A DNA stretch of 64,000 bases from Falsihalocynthiibacter sp042445055 (GCF_042445055.1 NZ_CP170339.1:1860001-1924000), one strand, 5' to 3'. Numbered from the stretch's first letter, positions 34,979-44,318 are shown. A program made the numbers and translations. Notes: a model not told the origin generated them from the letters alone.

Positions 34979-35734
34979 ATGGATATCACTCAGACCAAAG
35001 CAATCGTAACTGGCGGGGCCTCAGGACTTGGCGAGGGTTGTGCGCGGCTCTTGGCGGCAAACGGTGCGCAGGTCACGATCTTTGATCGCGATGCTGAAAA
35101 AGCGGCATCCGTAGCAAAGGACATCGGCGGATACGCTGCGCAGGTGAATGTAACGGACGAGGAGCAAGTCTCGTCCGCTCTCAAGCAAGCGCAAAGCGAT
35201 ATGGGTGGAATCACGGCCTGTGTGAATTGCGCGGGGATTGTAACTGGCGCAAGCACGCTCGGGCGCTCTGGCCCCTTCCCGCTCGCAGATTTCCAGCGCA
35301 CGATTGATATCAACCTCGTCGGGTCCTTCAACGTTGCGCGCCTTGCCTCCCAGATCATGGCCGAAAACGAACCGAACCAAGATGGCGAGCGCGGCGTGAT
35401 CGTCAACACGGCCTCTGTCGCGGCCTTTGACGGCCAAAAAGGCCAAGCCGCCTATGCCGCCTCCAAAGCAGGTATCGCAGGCATGTCGCTTCCGATGGCG
35501 CGGGATCTGGCGAGGACGGGAATTCGCGTTATGGCCATCGCGCCGGGTATTTTCATGACACCCATGCTCGAAAGCCTCGGACAAGAGATCATCGACGGAC
35601 TAGCCACCGATGTTCTGCACCCCAAACGCCTTGGAACCACACAAGAGTTCGCGCGGCTCGTCGAATTCATCATCTCGCACCCCTACCTGAACGCAGAGGT
35701 TATCCGTTTGGATGGTGGTCTTAGAATGACCTAG
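34979..35734 (+). CDS. SDR family oxidoreductase, hydroxyacyl-CoA dehydrogenase type
   Basis: A 251-residue short-chain dehydrogenase. TGGASGLGEG is the NAD(P)-binding glycine motif, NCAG follows, and YAASKAG carries the catalytic Tyr and Lys with the Ser in VNTASVAAF. It resembles the HSD17B10-like 3-hydroxyacyl-CoA dehydrogenases by its insert GASTLGRSGPFPL and ending in RLDGGLRM. ATG 34979 has GGAGGGG just upstream. An inverted repeat precedes it. It shares CTAG stops with the ABC-F gene. Confidence 0.88.
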   Translation: MDITQTKAIVTGGASGLGEGCARLLAANGAQVTIFDRDAEKAASVAKDIGGYAAQVNVTDEEQVSSALKQAQSDMGGITACVNCAGIVTGASTLGRSGPFPLADFQRTIDINLVGSFNVARLASQIMAENEPNQDGERGVIVNTASVAAFDGQKGQAAYAASKAGIAGMSLPMARDLARTGIRVMAIAPGIFMTPMLESLGQEIIDGLATDVLHPKRLGTTQEFARLVEFIISHPYLNAEVIRLDGGLRMT

Positions 35735-37548
35735 GCTTCTGCCCGCTCGGCAAGCTCCATCCATTCTTCTTCGGCCGCGCTTAGGGCTTCTTGGCGTTCG
35801 ACAAGAGCCTCGGTGCCCTTCTTGAACTTGATCGGTTCTTTGGTGAACAAATCAGGTGCGGCGAGGAATTCCTCAAGCTTGGCAATCTCGGCCGTCAGGC
35901 GCTCGATTTCATTGGGGAGTGCCTCAAGCCGATGCTGCTCCACGAACGAAAGGCCACTTGCCGGCGCTTGCTCTTTGGTTGGCGCGGCTTTTTTCGTGGG
36001 TTTTGAAGACTCTTTTGCCACCGATTTCGCTGGCATGTCAGCTTTTCTTTGCTCGCGATAATCAGACCAACCGCCCGCATATGCAACTGCGTTGCCGTTC
36101 CCTTCCATCGCGATTGTGGTCTGTGCCACCCGATCAAGGAAATCACGGTCGTGGCTTACCAAGAGGACGGTTCCATCATAATCGCCCAGCAAGTCCTGCA
36201 AGAGATCGAGAGTTTCTACATCGAGATCGTTAGTCGGTTCGTCAAGCACAAGGAGGTTGCTCTCGCGCGCCATGATCTTGGCCAGAAGCAAGCGCGCTTT
36301 CTCTCCTCCGGAAAGCGAAGACACCGACGCACGTGCGCGGCTCTCGTCGAACAAGAAGTCCTTCAGATAGCCAACAACATGGCGCGGAGTGCCGCGCACA
36401 TTCACCTGATCCGCTTTGCCCGAAACGCGCATATCGGGATCGCCCGTCAAACTCTCCCAAAGCGACATATTCGGATCGAGTTGGGCTCTGTTCTGATCGA
36501 ACACAACGGTTTCAAGCTTGGTGCCACGTTTCACGGTGCCGCTGTCAGGCTCAATCTCGCCAATCAGGATCTTGAGCAAAGTGGTTTTGCCAACGCCATT
36601 TGGCCCCACAAAGGCAACACGATCACCACGGGCGATTTTGATCGAGAAATCCTTGAGAATTTGTTTGTCCCCAAAGCGCATCGTGAGGTTTTCGGCCTCG
36701 ATCACCTTGCGGCCCGATTTGGGGCTGGCGTCAAAGGCCATTGCCGCCGCACCTTGGCGCTTAATTTGCCCCGCGCGTTCCTCCTTGAGGGCGTGGAGCG
36801 CGCGCAGGCGTCCTTGGTTACGAGTACGCCGCGCCGAGATGCCCTCGACCGCCCATTTCGCTTCGGACTTGATCAGACGGTTAAGCTTGTGGCGCTGCAT
36901 GTCTTCGTCGGCCCAAACTTTGTCACGCCATTCTTCGAATTTATCGAACCCCTCTTCGAGGCGGCGGACCTTCCCGCGATCCACCCAAAGCGTGGCGCGT
37001 GTCAGGGCATTCAGGAATGCACGGTCGTGCGAGATCAGGATAAATCCAGCGCGCGTTGATTTGAGTTGTTCCTCAAGCCACGCGATGGCCTCGATATCAA
37101 GGTGGTTGGTCGGCTCGTCGAGCAACATGAGTTGTGGCTCTTCTGCGAGCAGCTTCGCAAGGGCCGCGCGGCGGCGTTCCCCACCTGAAGCGGCGCTGAC
37201 CAATGTGTCGGGTTTGAACTTGAGGCCCTCGGCCACCATCTCGATTTTGTATTCCTCAGAGGGATCGAGTTCACTTGCGGCGAAATCCCCCAGCGTTTCA
37301 AAACCGCTCAGGTCGGGGTCTTGCTCCATATATCCAACGCTCACCCCGGGCGAGACAATACGCGCGCCGCTGTCGGGTTCGACCATGCCGGCCATGACCT
37401 TCATCAGGGTCGATTTGCCAGAGCCATTCCGCCCCACAAGCGCGACGCGGTCGGCGGGTTGCACTATCAAACTAAGGTCTGAAAACAGAGGATCCCCGCC
37501 ATAACCAAGCGAGATATCCGTGAGCTGAAGGAGTGGTATACGTGCCAT
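35731..37548 (-). CDS. ABC-F ATPase (Uup-like)
   Basis: A 605-residue soluble ATPase with two ABC domains (about 1-235 and 285-500) and no membrane segment. It has Walker A GRNGSGKST and GPNGVGKTT, signatures SGGERRR and SGGEKAR, and Walker B LLDEPTNHLD and VLDEPTNDLD. The C-terminal 90 residues form a charged coiled coil as in Uup. ABC-F proteins act on ribosomes or on DNA structures; Uup affects transposon excision. The start fits the family. Confidence 0.92.
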   Translation of the reverse strand: MARIPLLQLTDISLGYGGDPLFSDLSLIVQPADRVALVGRNGSGKSTLMKVMAGMVEPDSGARIVSPGVSVGYMEQDPDLSGFETLGDFAASELDPSEEYKIEMVAEGLKFKPDTLVSAASGGERRRAALAKLLAEEPQLMLLDEPTNHLDIEAIAWLEEQLKSTRAGFILISHDRAFLNALTRATLWVDRGKVRRLEEGFDKFEEWRDKVWADEDMQRHKLNRLIKSEAKWAVEGISARRTRNQGRLRALHALKEERAGQIKRQGAAAMAFDASPKSGRKVIEAENLTMRFGDKQILKDFSIKIARGDRVAFVGPNGVGKTTLLKILIGEIEPDSGTVKRGTKLETVVFDQNRAQLDPNMSLWESLTGDPDMRVSGKADQVNVRGTPRHVVGYLKDFLFDESRARASVSSLSGGEKARLLLAKIMARESNLLVLDEPTNDLDVETLDLLQDLLGDYDGTVLLVSHDRDFLDRVAQTTIAMEGNGNAVAYAGGWSDYREQRKADMPAKSVAKESSKPTKKAAPTKEQAPASGLSFVEQHRLEALPNEIERLTAEIAKLEEFLAAPDLFTKEPIKFKKGTEALVERQEALSAAEEEWMELAERAEA

Positions 37549-37587
37549 GGGATTGCGCTACGCGTCCCACTTCCAAACGTCAAGACC

Positions 37588-38328
37588 CTAGCCCGCAACA
37601 GCCCTAAGAAGACGCTTGCGCGCAGGGGGAATTGCGCCGATTTCAAGCCCTGTAAAGACGTGCAGCGTATTTAATTTATGGTCCACGACCGCATGGTCCG
37701 AAACCCAGCCCCCCATAACCAAATAGGTTTTGAGCAGCGGCGGCATCACGCGCATGGCATTCTTGGGATTTGGCTTGCGGCGCAGTCGCTGCGCGAACTT
37801 GAACACTTTCGGCGCTTTGACCTTAGGAAGCCAATGCTTGGGTGCCAAATGACGCTCCTTCAGGAGCGCAAAAGCGTCGTAATATTCGGATGCCTCTACG
37901 CCCTTAAACGACGAGCAACCAAAGAGAAGTTTTACACCGCGCTCATCCACGTATCGCGCCATAGCGCCCCACGCGACCCGAAGAATATCGGCGTCCTGAC
38001 AGGCAGGATCAATACAGAAACGGCCCATTTCGACCATTGGGCCATCAAACTCCCGCAGGCCTGAAAGCTCATAAAACTGCGCGGAATAGCTTGCTTCAAT
38101 CTCGGAGCTATTCAGGTCCAGCAGACGAAAGCAGCATACCAAAGCACCACTCGCGTTCTCTTCGACCATAATATGGGTGCAACGCGCATCAAAGTCGTCT
38201 GCGTCCACACCTGCGGCTTGTGGATCCTGATCGACAAATGCACGAAAGCGGAGCAATTGAGCGGCGGCCAAGTCCTCGTCCGTTTGCGCAACGCGCACAG
38301 AATAGCGACCTTTTCTAAGGTTCAACAT
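37588..38328 (-). CDS. olsB: OlsB-like ornithine N-acyltransferase
   Basis: A 246-residue GNAT-fold acyltransferase of the hemolysin-like/OlsB group, which moves a 3-hydroxyacyl chain from ACP to ornithine, giving lyso-ornithine lipid. LLRFRAFVDQD and VEMGRFCIDPACQDADILRV are the conserved segments. An olsA acyltransferase is not next to it. The ATG at 38328 follows GGGAG. The same fold covers other N-acyl amino acid synthases, so the substrate is probable rather than certain. Confidence 0.82.
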   Translation of the reverse strand: MLNLRKGRYSVRVAQTDEDLAAAQLLRFRAFVDQDPQAAGVDADDFDARCTHIMVEENASGALVCCFRLLDLNSSEIEASYSAQFYELSGLREFDGPMVEMGRFCIDPACQDADILRVAWGAMARYVDERGVKLLFGCSSFKGVEASEYYDAFALLKERHLAPKHWLPKVKAPKVFKFAQRLRRKPNPKNAMRVMPPLLKTYLVMGGWVSDHAVVDHKLNTLHVFTGLEIGAIPPARKRLLRAVAG

Positions 38329-38422
38329 TTCGCGCTCCCTTTAATGAACGTGCCATGATTACCATATGATATAGTTACGAAATGCGAAAAATCCGTGACA
38401 CAACCCACTTTTTGGAGGATCC

Positions 38423-38824
38423 ATGGCGAAAATTGAAAAAACTGACGCTGAATGGCGGGCAATGCTGAGTGATGAAGCCTACCGCGTGACCCGCAAACAC
38501 GGAACCGAACGCGCAAATACACATGACAACTTCCCCAAAACCGCAGGCGTATTTCAGTGTGTTTGCTGCGGCACGCCGCTTTTCGATCAGGAAACCAAAT
38601 TTGAGTCCGGTACGGGATGGCCAAGCTTTTATGCGCCGATTGAGGGTGCGCCCGTAGGTGAGCAAGAAGATCGCAAGTTCTTTATGCGCCGCACAGAAGT
38701 GCATTGCTCCAATTGTCTGGCGCATCTGGGTCATGTGTTCCCCGATGGCCCCGCGCCAACGGGGCTTCGCTATTGTTTGAATGGCGTAGCGCTGAACTTC
38801 GAGGCCAAAGAAGACGCCGAATAA
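38423..38824 (+). CDS. msrB: Peptide-methionine (R)-S-oxide reductase
   Basis: Repairs R-sulfoxide of methionine. 133 residues, with zinc pairs at CVCCG (Cys46, Cys49) and HCSNC, and the nucleophile Cys118 in RYCLNGVALNF. The start has GGAGG immediately upstream. No MsrA domain or gene is attached. It is divergent from olsB and faces bamE. Confidence 0.95.
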   Translation: MAKIEKTDAEWRAMLSDEAYRVTRKHGTERANTHDNFPKTAGVFQCVCCGTPLFDQETKFESGTGWPSFYAPIEGAPVGEQEDRKFFMRRTEVHCSNCLAHLGHVFPDGPAPTGLRYCLNGVALNFEAKEDAE

Positions 38825-38831
38825 AAGCGAA

Positions 38832-38855
38832 CGGGCCGGTAGAATTACTGGCCCG
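38832..38855. terminator. Possible two-way hairpin between msrB and bamE
   Basis: CGGGCCGGTA and TACTGGCCCG can form a ten-pair stem with one G-U pair. It lies between the convergent msrB and bamE stops and overlaps the end of bamE. There is no long T run on either side, so terminator function is uncertain. Confidence 0.4.
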
Positions 38856-39324
38856 GAACCGCTCCAAGAGCGCTTGCACCCAAGTTGCCAAAGCTGCTGA
38901 ACATTTGGTTCAGGAACGATACACCTTGGATATTGCTGTCGGTCATCCGCCGTGAAAGCGCAACAACGCGACCATTCTCAAGACCAAATCGCTCAACATT
39001 TGAAACCACGCCGCGACTGTCGAAACGGATCGCGACAACCTGACGGTCGATTTCCTCGGGTTGACGATAGCCATAATGGCGCCAGTTCGATTGTACAAAG
39101 TACCAGTCGCCGTCCTTGAGAACACCCGTGCCCGAAGGCCGCCCAACCGCAGAGGCTACTGTTTCGGTGGTATCTACGCCGACAACGATATCATCAAGTT
39201 GCTGTTGCGCAGGGATATATCCGTGTTTGCGATAGATAGATGTACAGCTTGCGAGAGCGCAAACCAGAACAATCAGACCCGCCGTTTTCGCCAGTCGCGC
39301 CTTCAAACGTGAATCGAATTGCAT
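38845..39324 (-). CDS. bamE: Outer membrane assembly factor BamE
   Basis: A 159-residue lipoprotein of the BAM complex, which inserts beta-barrel proteins into the outer membrane. It has a signal peptide with lipobox LASC (Cys27), then the SmpA/OmlA fold, with VVGVDTTETVASAVGRPSGTGVL and DWYFV as the conserved pieces. A Gly/Ser-rich tail is typical of alphaproteobacterial members. It is divergent from the yceD-like gene. Confidence 0.9.
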   Translation of the reverse strand: MQFDSRLKARLAKTAGLIVLVCALASCTSIYRKHGYIPAQQQLDDIVVGVDTTETVASAVGRPSGTGVLKDGDWYFVQSNWRHYGYRQPEEIDRQVVAIRFDSRGVVSNVERFGLENGRVVALSRRMTDSNIQGVSFLNQMFSSFGNLGASALGAVPGQ

Positions 39325-39401
39325 TGCCGCCCTCTTGATCTCTTGGTCCTAGACTTTTATCCGACTTATAGAAGGATGCAATTGTATTCAATAACGGAAG
39401 C

Positions 39402-40028
39402 ATGACAATGACACGCGCCCCCAAGCCCACAGCACCTCGCAAGGCCTCCGCGCCACAGCCCGCAAATAGCACGCCGTGGTCTCATCCGCTTCGGGTCGCT
39501 GATCTGGCGCAGCGCAAAGATACGCGTTTCTCGCTGATTCCCGACGATGCTACCTTGAAGGCAATCGCCAAGGATTTACAGCTTGATGGGCTCAAGAAGA
39601 TGCGCTTTGAAGGCACGCTTTCACCCCAAGGGAAATCCGACTGGCAACTGAGTGCAAAGCTTGGCGCGACGGTAACACAACCCTGCGTCATCACCCTCGC
39701 CCCCGTAAATACGCGCATTGATGGTCCCGTAACGCGCGTGTTTGTTAAGGATACCTCGGTATTTGATATCGAAGACGAAGAAGAGATCGAAGTAGAGTCG
39801 CAGGTCGACGAATCCCTTGAGCCGCTCGGCGCTACGATTGATCTTGGAGAGGTAATGGTCGAGGCGCTCGCGCTGGCGCTTCCGCTCTATCCGCGTGCCG
39901 AGGGTGCAGAGCTGGGCGAGGCCCAATTTGCCGCTCCGGGCGTTGCCCCGTTGCAAGATGAAGACGCACGTCCATTTGCGGGGCTTGCAAATCTTCTGAA
40001 AACAGGTGAAAAGCCCGAGAAGGAATAG
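39402..40028 (+). CDS. YceD/DUF177 family protein
   Basis: A 208-residue protein of the DUF177 family, which in many bacteria precedes rpmF and is tied to 23S rRNA levels. The core (about 55-170) has a conserved cysteine in TQPCVITLAPV and the acidic stretch DIEDEEEIEVES. The alphaproteobacterial form, as here, lacks other cysteines. Two ATGs at 39402 and 39408 are equally good; GGAAG lies before the first. rpmF follows after 211 bases. Confidence 0.87.
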   Translation: MTMTRAPKPTAPRKASAPQPANSTPWSHPLRVADLAQRKDTRFSLIPDDATLKAIAKDLQLDGLKKMRFEGTLSPQGKSDWQLSAKLGATVTQPCVITLAPVNTRIDGPVTRVFVKDTSVFDIEDEEEIEVESQVDESLEPLGATIDLGEVMVEALALALPLYPRAEGAELGEAQFAAPGVAPLQDEDARPFAGLANLLKTGEKPEKE

Positions 40029-40239
40029 ACGAAGACAATATGCGTTTCTGCGGGTTTACGCCTTGGAATCGCCGACAAAAAGAAATAGCTTGCGCCTAAC
40101 TGAAATCGCAGTATGTTCCCGGCCTCATTTACGAGACGGTTGGACATATGCGGCCAGCTCGGGTATGTAGCTCGTAAAGATAAGAAACACTGGGGTCAGG
40201 CACCTGCTTAACCCCCCGAAATGACCAAGGTTTTGAGAC

Positions 40240-40446
40240 ATGGCTGTCCCTAAGAGTAAGATTACAAAATCCCGTCGCGGCATGCGCCAATCCCACGATT
40301 CTCTGACTGCTGAGAATCCTAACGAATGTGGCAACTGCGGTGAGCTGAAGCGCCCGCACCACGTTTGTGGCGCTTGCGGACATTATGACGACCGCGAAGT
40401 CGTTGCTGTAGCAGGCGACGTCGAATTCGACGAAGACGCAGCTTAA
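40240..40446 (+). CDS. rpmF: 50S ribosomal protein L32
   Basis: A 68-residue ribosomal protein. MAVPKSKITKSRRGMRQ is the standard opening, and two CxxC pairs (CGNC and CGAC) form the zinc-ribbon centre. It lies upstream of plsX-fabH, the common bacterial order linking ribosome and lipid synthesis. The ribosome site is weak. Confidence 0.98.
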   Translation: MAVPKSKITKSRRGMRQSHDSLTAENPNECGNCGELKRPHHVCGACGHYDDREVVAVAGDVEFDEDAA

Positions 40447-40471
40447 GCACCGTTTTTGCCGGCACCTGAAC

Positions 40472-41578
40472 ATGACGATCAAAAACACAGATCAGCAGAC
40501 TTCGGGGGCCGCGCGCACCATCATTTCGGTTGACGCCATGGGTGGCGATCGTGGGCCGGCGGCAGTTGTCGCCGGTATTGCCCGTTCTGCGGCCAAGAAC
40601 CCCGCGATTGGCTTTATCGTCCATGGCGATGCCGAAGTGCTGAGCAAACTCGTCAAGAAACGTCGGCTTGAGTCGGTGTGCGAGATTCGCGACTGTAGCG
40701 ATGTCGTAACGATGGACGCAAAGCCCAGCCAAGTGCTGCGCAATGGTAAGGACACATCTATGTGGTCCACCATCGAAGCAGTGCGCAATGGCGAAGCGAC
40801 TGTTGCCGTGTCTTGTGGCAACACAGGTGCGCTTATGGCGATTTCCATGATCCGGCTGCGCAAGTTGCCCGGTGTGAACCGCCCTGCGATTGCCTGTTTG
40901 TGGCCGTCCCGCAATCCGAACGGTTTTAACGTAATGCTTGACGTCGGAGCGGATATTCGCGCCGATGAGCAAGACTTGCTGCAATATGCCATGATGGGCG
41001 CGTCTTATGCACGCAACGGTCTTGGCCTTTCGCGACCGCGTGTTGGCTTGTTGAATGTCGGTACCGAAGAGCACAAAGGCCGTGCCGAACTCAAAGCTGC
41101 GCACGACCTCATCAGTGAAAAAGCAGAGCAAGCTGACGTGGATTATGTCGGTTTTGTCGAGGGTGGCGATATCCCCTCTGATCGTGTGGACGTAATCGTT
41201 ACGGACGGTTTCACAGGCAATATCGCTCTGAAAACTGGCGAAGGGACCGCGAATCTGATTTCGACGCTCCTTAAGGCCGCATTCAAATACTCTCCGATTT
41301 CGCGGTTCGCAGCATTGCTGGCCTACCCTTCGCTCCGCCGCCTCTCCAAGCGAATTGATCCGCGTCGCGTGAATGGTGGCGTTTTCCTCGGGTTGAACGG
41401 AACGGTGGTGAAATCCCACGGTTCGGCCGATGCCACAGGTATTTCCGCCGCAATTAAGCTCGCGTTTACCCTTGCCGAGCAAGGTTTCTCGGACAAACTC
41501 GCCGCACGGGTTGCATCCTCCGCTGCAACGCCGCAAGATGACGCAGAAATAGGCACTGCGAATGGGAACCAAGAATGA
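40472..41578 (+). CDS. plsX: Phosphate acyltransferase PlsX
   Basis: Makes acyl-phosphate from acyl-ACP, feeding PlsY in phospholipid synthesis. 368 residues: ISVDAMGGDRGPAAVVAGI at the start, SCGNTGALMAI, LLNVGTEEHKG and VTDGFTGNIALKTGEG are diagnostic. Its stop overlaps the fabH start (ATGA). It sits between rpmF and fabH, as in most proteobacteria. Confidence 0.96.
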   Translation: MTIKNTDQQTSGAARTIISVDAMGGDRGPAAVVAGIARSAAKNPAIGFIVHGDAEVLSKLVKKRRLESVCEIRDCSDVVTMDAKPSQVLRNGKDTSMWSTIEAVRNGEATVAVSCGNTGALMAISMIRLRKLPGVNRPAIACLWPSRNPNGFNVMLDVGADIRADEQDLLQYAMMGASYARNGLGLSRPRVGLLNVGTEEHKGRAELKAAHDLISEKAEQADVDYVGFVEGGDIPSDRVDVIVTDGFTGNIALKTGEGTANLISTLLKAAFKYSPISRFAALLAYPSLRRLSKRIDPRRVNGGVFLGLNGTVVKSHGSADATGISAAIKLAFTLAEQGFSDKLAARVASSAATPQDDAEIGTANGNQE

Positions 41579-42546
41579 CAACACGCGCCGTCGTCAGGGG
41601 TGTCGGGCACTACCTGCCCGAACGAATTGTTCCAAATAGCGAGCTTGAAACACTAGTAGACACAACCGATGAGTGGATTCGAACGCGTTCTGGAATTGAA
41701 CGCCGTCATTTCGCGGCTGAGGGCGAAAACACGTCTGATCTCGCCGTAAAGGCCGCGAATGCCGCCCTTAAAGATGCGGGCATGACAGCCGACGACATCG
41801 ACGCCGTGGTTGTTGCGACCTCAACCGCTGATTTCACCTTCCCTTCTGCCGCGACAATGGTTCAAGCGGGGTTGGGCATGACACGCGGGTTTGCGTTTGA
41901 CGTCCAAGCGGTCTGCGCGGGATTCGTTTATGCGCTGGCCAATGCGAACGCACTGATCCTGTCGGGACAAGCCAAGCGCGTTCTGGTGATTGGCGCGGAA
42001 ACCTTTAGCCGCATTCTGGATTTCACCGACCGCGCGACCTGTGTGTTGTTCGGCGATGGCGCTGGCGCGCTTATCCTTGAGGCACAGGAAGGCAACGGAA
42101 CCACGGATGATCGCGGCATTCTGGCCTGTGATTTGAATTCTGACGGCCGCTACAAAGACCTGCTGCACGTGGACGGTGGCGTTTCGACAGGCACATCCGG
42201 CGTACTTCGGATGCAAGGTCGCGAAGTTTTCCGCCACGCAGTAGAAAAGCTCGCAGACACCGCGCATCGCTCGCTTGAGCAAGTCGGCCTGAGCGGTGAT
42301 GACGTTGACTGGATTGTTCCACATCAGGCGAATATCCGCATTATTTCCGGCACGGCGAAGAAGATGGGCGTCCCGATGGATCGCGTTGTTGTTACAGTTC
42401 AAGACCACGGAAACACCTCTGCGGCGTCGATTCCCCTCGCCCTTTCGGTGGGCAAAGAGCGCGGACAAATCAAAGAAAACGACATCATCGTCACCGAAGC
42501 AATCGGCGGCGGGTTGGCGTGGGGTTCTGTCCTTCTGCGCTGGTAA
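41575..42546 (+). CDS. fabH: 3-oxoacyl-ACP synthase III
   Basis: Starts fatty-acid synthesis by joining acetyl-CoA to malonyl-ACP. 323 residues with the catalytic triad in VQAVCAGFVYAL (Cys), IVPHQANIRI (His) and DHGNTSAASIP (Asn). The ending GGGLAWGSVLLRW is family-typical. It overlaps plsX by four bases. Confidence 0.97.
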   Translation: MTTRAVVRGVGHYLPERIVPNSELETLVDTTDEWIRTRSGIERRHFAAEGENTSDLAVKAANAALKDAGMTADDIDAVVVATSTADFTFPSAATMVQAGLGMTRGFAFDVQAVCAGFVYALANANALILSGQAKRVLVIGAETFSRILDFTDRATCVLFGDGAGALILEAQEGNGTTDDRGILACDLNSDGRYKDLLHVDGGVSTGTSGVLRMQGREVFRHAVEKLADTAHRSLEQVGLSGDDVDWIVPHQANIRIISGTAKKMGVPMDRVVVTVQDHGNTSAASIPLALSVGKERGQIKENDIIVTEAIGGGLAWGSVLLRW

Positions 42547-42742
42547 AACGCCAAGCATACAGAATTTCGTTGGTTTTTAGGCGGATAACCGTACTTTTAC
42601 GACCGTTTGCAAGCCATTGATATTGACTCGGAATTTTCAATAACACTATGCTGCCACACAGGTTCGCGGGAATTCTCTGCCAGTCCGCGCTTTGGCATGG
42701 TGGTTTGTTTTTCCCGCCCAAACATCAAACAAGGGGGTCATC

Positions 42743-43042
42743 ATGGGTGACAAAACTCTTACGCGTATGGATCTAAGCGAAGCGGTCTTTCAAGAAGTCG
42801 GTCTTAGCCGCAATGAAAGCGCGCAGTTGGTTGAAAGCGTGTTGAACCATGTTTCGGATGCTTTGGCCTCTGGTGAAACTGTCAAAATTTCGTCGTTCGG
42901 CACATTTGGTGTTCGCGACAAGGCAGCCCGCATTGGTCGCAACCCCAAGACAGGCGAAGAGGTTCCGATTCAGCCGCGCCGCGTCCTGACGTTCCGCCCT
43001 TCGCATCTTATGAAAGAACGCGTTGCAAACGGCAACAAATAG
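42743..43042 (+). CDS. ihfA: Integration host factor subunit alpha
   Basis: A 99-residue DNA-bending protein. It has a KTLTRMDLSEAVFQE opening, the DNA-wrapping arm around GRNPKTGEEVPI, and an RRVLTFRPS end. The ATG at 42743 has AAGGGGG upstream; the frame is open back to 42692 but begins with unrelated residues. It works as a dimer with IhfB. A MerR-type regulator follows after 16 bases. Confidence 0.95.
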   Translation: MGDKTLTRMDLSEAVFQEVGLSRNESAQLVESVLNHVSDALASGETVKISSFGTFGVRDKAARIGRNPKTGEEVPIQPRRVLTFRPSHLMKERVANGNK

Positions 43043-43058
43043 TAGGCGCGCCTGATCC

Positions 43059-44171
43059 ATGCCGAAGTCCCAAGATGCGTTTCGAACCATCTCCGAAGTT
43101 GCCGACTGGCTTGAAACGCCTGCCCATGTCCTGAGGTTTTGGGAAAGCCGTTTCACGCAAGTTAAACCAATAAAACGTGCTGGCGGGCGGCGATACTATC
43201 GCCCTGCCGACATGGAATTACTTAGCGGAATCAAGAAGTTGTTGCACGACGATGGGATGACCATCAAAGGTGTGCAAAAACTGCTGCGCTCCGAAGGCAT
43301 CAAACACGTGGCTTCGCTTTCTCAACCCCTTGATGACACGCAGGAAACACCTGCCGCTCAAGACACCCCCGCGGTTGAAGACGCCAATCTCGTTCAGGAA
43401 CCCGCTCGTGAGGCGGAACCTGTAACCAGTCAGGTCATTGCGTTCCCACCCTCACAAGAAGCTGAGGCGCCGACCGAGCCCGAGGTTGTCGCCCCGTCAG
43501 CGGAACTGGAAGATCAAGTTCAAGCAGAGGCAGAGCCTATCGACGAAGGCAGCTCTGATCTCGACACAATCGCCAAAGTCACCGCCGAAGTAAACGAGCC
43601 TCCGCAACAGATTTCCTTTCTTGATGGCTTCGCTCAGCAAACCGAGGAACCAGAAGAGGAACTTCTGTCGGAGGATGCTACGAGTGATACGCCAGCAGAA
43701 GAACCAGCTACAGAGCCACTGAATTTCGGAGACGAATTCCAAACTACGGCTCCGGAGGTTCAGTCGATATCCGACCTCGTTCTTCCCGACCCTTCGGAAG
43801 TGGACGAAGTAGGCCAAGCGCCCTTAGAAACGGAAGCTTTGGTTGAGGAAACCGTGACGGTCCCAGATCCGACGCCATCGGAAATCGATCTGGCAGCCTG
43901 GGAACAAGGTGAACCGAGCGAGGACGACCTTCGCGACCTAGAAGCTCTTGATGGGCCGTCAGAAACCGTCGAAACCACTGCTTCAGAGCCTGTCATCGTG
44001 CCAGACGATCCGCACGACAATGATCCACAGTATCGCGGCACGCCGCTTCGGCACCGTCTTCTTGCTGCACGCTACGCTATGAGCGATGAGAATAAAGGGC
44101 GCCTCGCCGTTGTTGCTGGTCGCCTCTCGACGCTGCGCGCAACGCAATTCAAAGACGCGCCGATAAATTGA
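43059..44171 (+). CDS. MerR-type regulator with long acidic tail
   Basis: A 370-residue protein. Residues 5-85 form a MerR DNA-binding domain (FRTISEVADWLETPAHVLRFW, RRYYRPADMELL). About 240 residues that are rich in Glu, Pro and Ala follow, probably disordered. A short conserved end (RHRLLAARYAMSDENKGRLA) closes the protein. There is no metal-binding effector domain. The ihfA-merR-tRNA-Pro order is common in Rhodobacteraceae. Targets are unknown. Confidence 0.85.
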   Translation: MPKSQDAFRTISEVADWLETPAHVLRFWESRFTQVKPIKRAGGRRYYRPADMELLSGIKKLLHDDGMTIKGVQKLLRSEGIKHVASLSQPLDDTQETPAAQDTPAVEDANLVQEPAREAEPVTSQVIAFPPSQEAEAPTEPEVVAPSAELEDQVQAEAEPIDEGSSDLDTIAKVTAEVNEPPQQISFLDGFAQQTEEPEEELLSEDATSDTPAEEPATEPLNFGDEFQTTAPEVQSISDLVLPDPSEVDEVGQAPLETEALVEETVTVPDPTPSEIDLAAWEQGEPSEDDLRDLEALDGPSETVETTASEPVIVPDDPHDNDPQYRGTPLRHRLLAARYAMSDENKGRLAVVAGRLSTLRATQFKDAPIN

Positions 44172-44232
44172 TCGCCAAGATGGAAATTCGCGCTTGCTCC
44201 TGCTGTCAAAAACAGTATGAAGAAGCCCAAGT

Positions 44233-44309
44233 CGGGCTATGGCGCAGCCTGGTAGCGCGTCCGTCTGGGGGACGGAAGGTCGCAGGTTCAAGTCCTGCTA
44301 GCCCGACCA
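44233..44309 (+). tRNA. tRNA-Pro (GGG)
   Basis: A 77-base cloverleaf. The acceptor strands CGGGCTA and TAGCCCG pair over seven base pairs, and ACCA is encoded. The anticodon stem TCCGT/ACGGA holds the loop CTGGGGG, so the anticodon is GGG (proline, codon CCC). The T-arm is GCAGG TTCAAGT CCTGC. It follows the MerR gene by 61 bases and is followed by a terminator. I see no sign of an integrated element using it as attachment site. Confidence 0.97.
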
Positions 44310-44318
44310 ATTCAAAAA

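Noticed and set aside
36049..37059. 336-residue frame opposite the ABC-F gene
   Set aside because: No motifs, and entirely within a well-supported coding gene.
40319..41584. 421-residue open frame opposite rpmF and plsX
   Set aside because: Cys/His/Arg-rich composition typical of an antisense shadow; plsX and rpmF are certain.
44233..44309. Integration site at tRNA-Pro
   Set aside because: No integrase, direct repeat of the tRNA end or foreign gene block follows; the next genes are a terminator and dcd.
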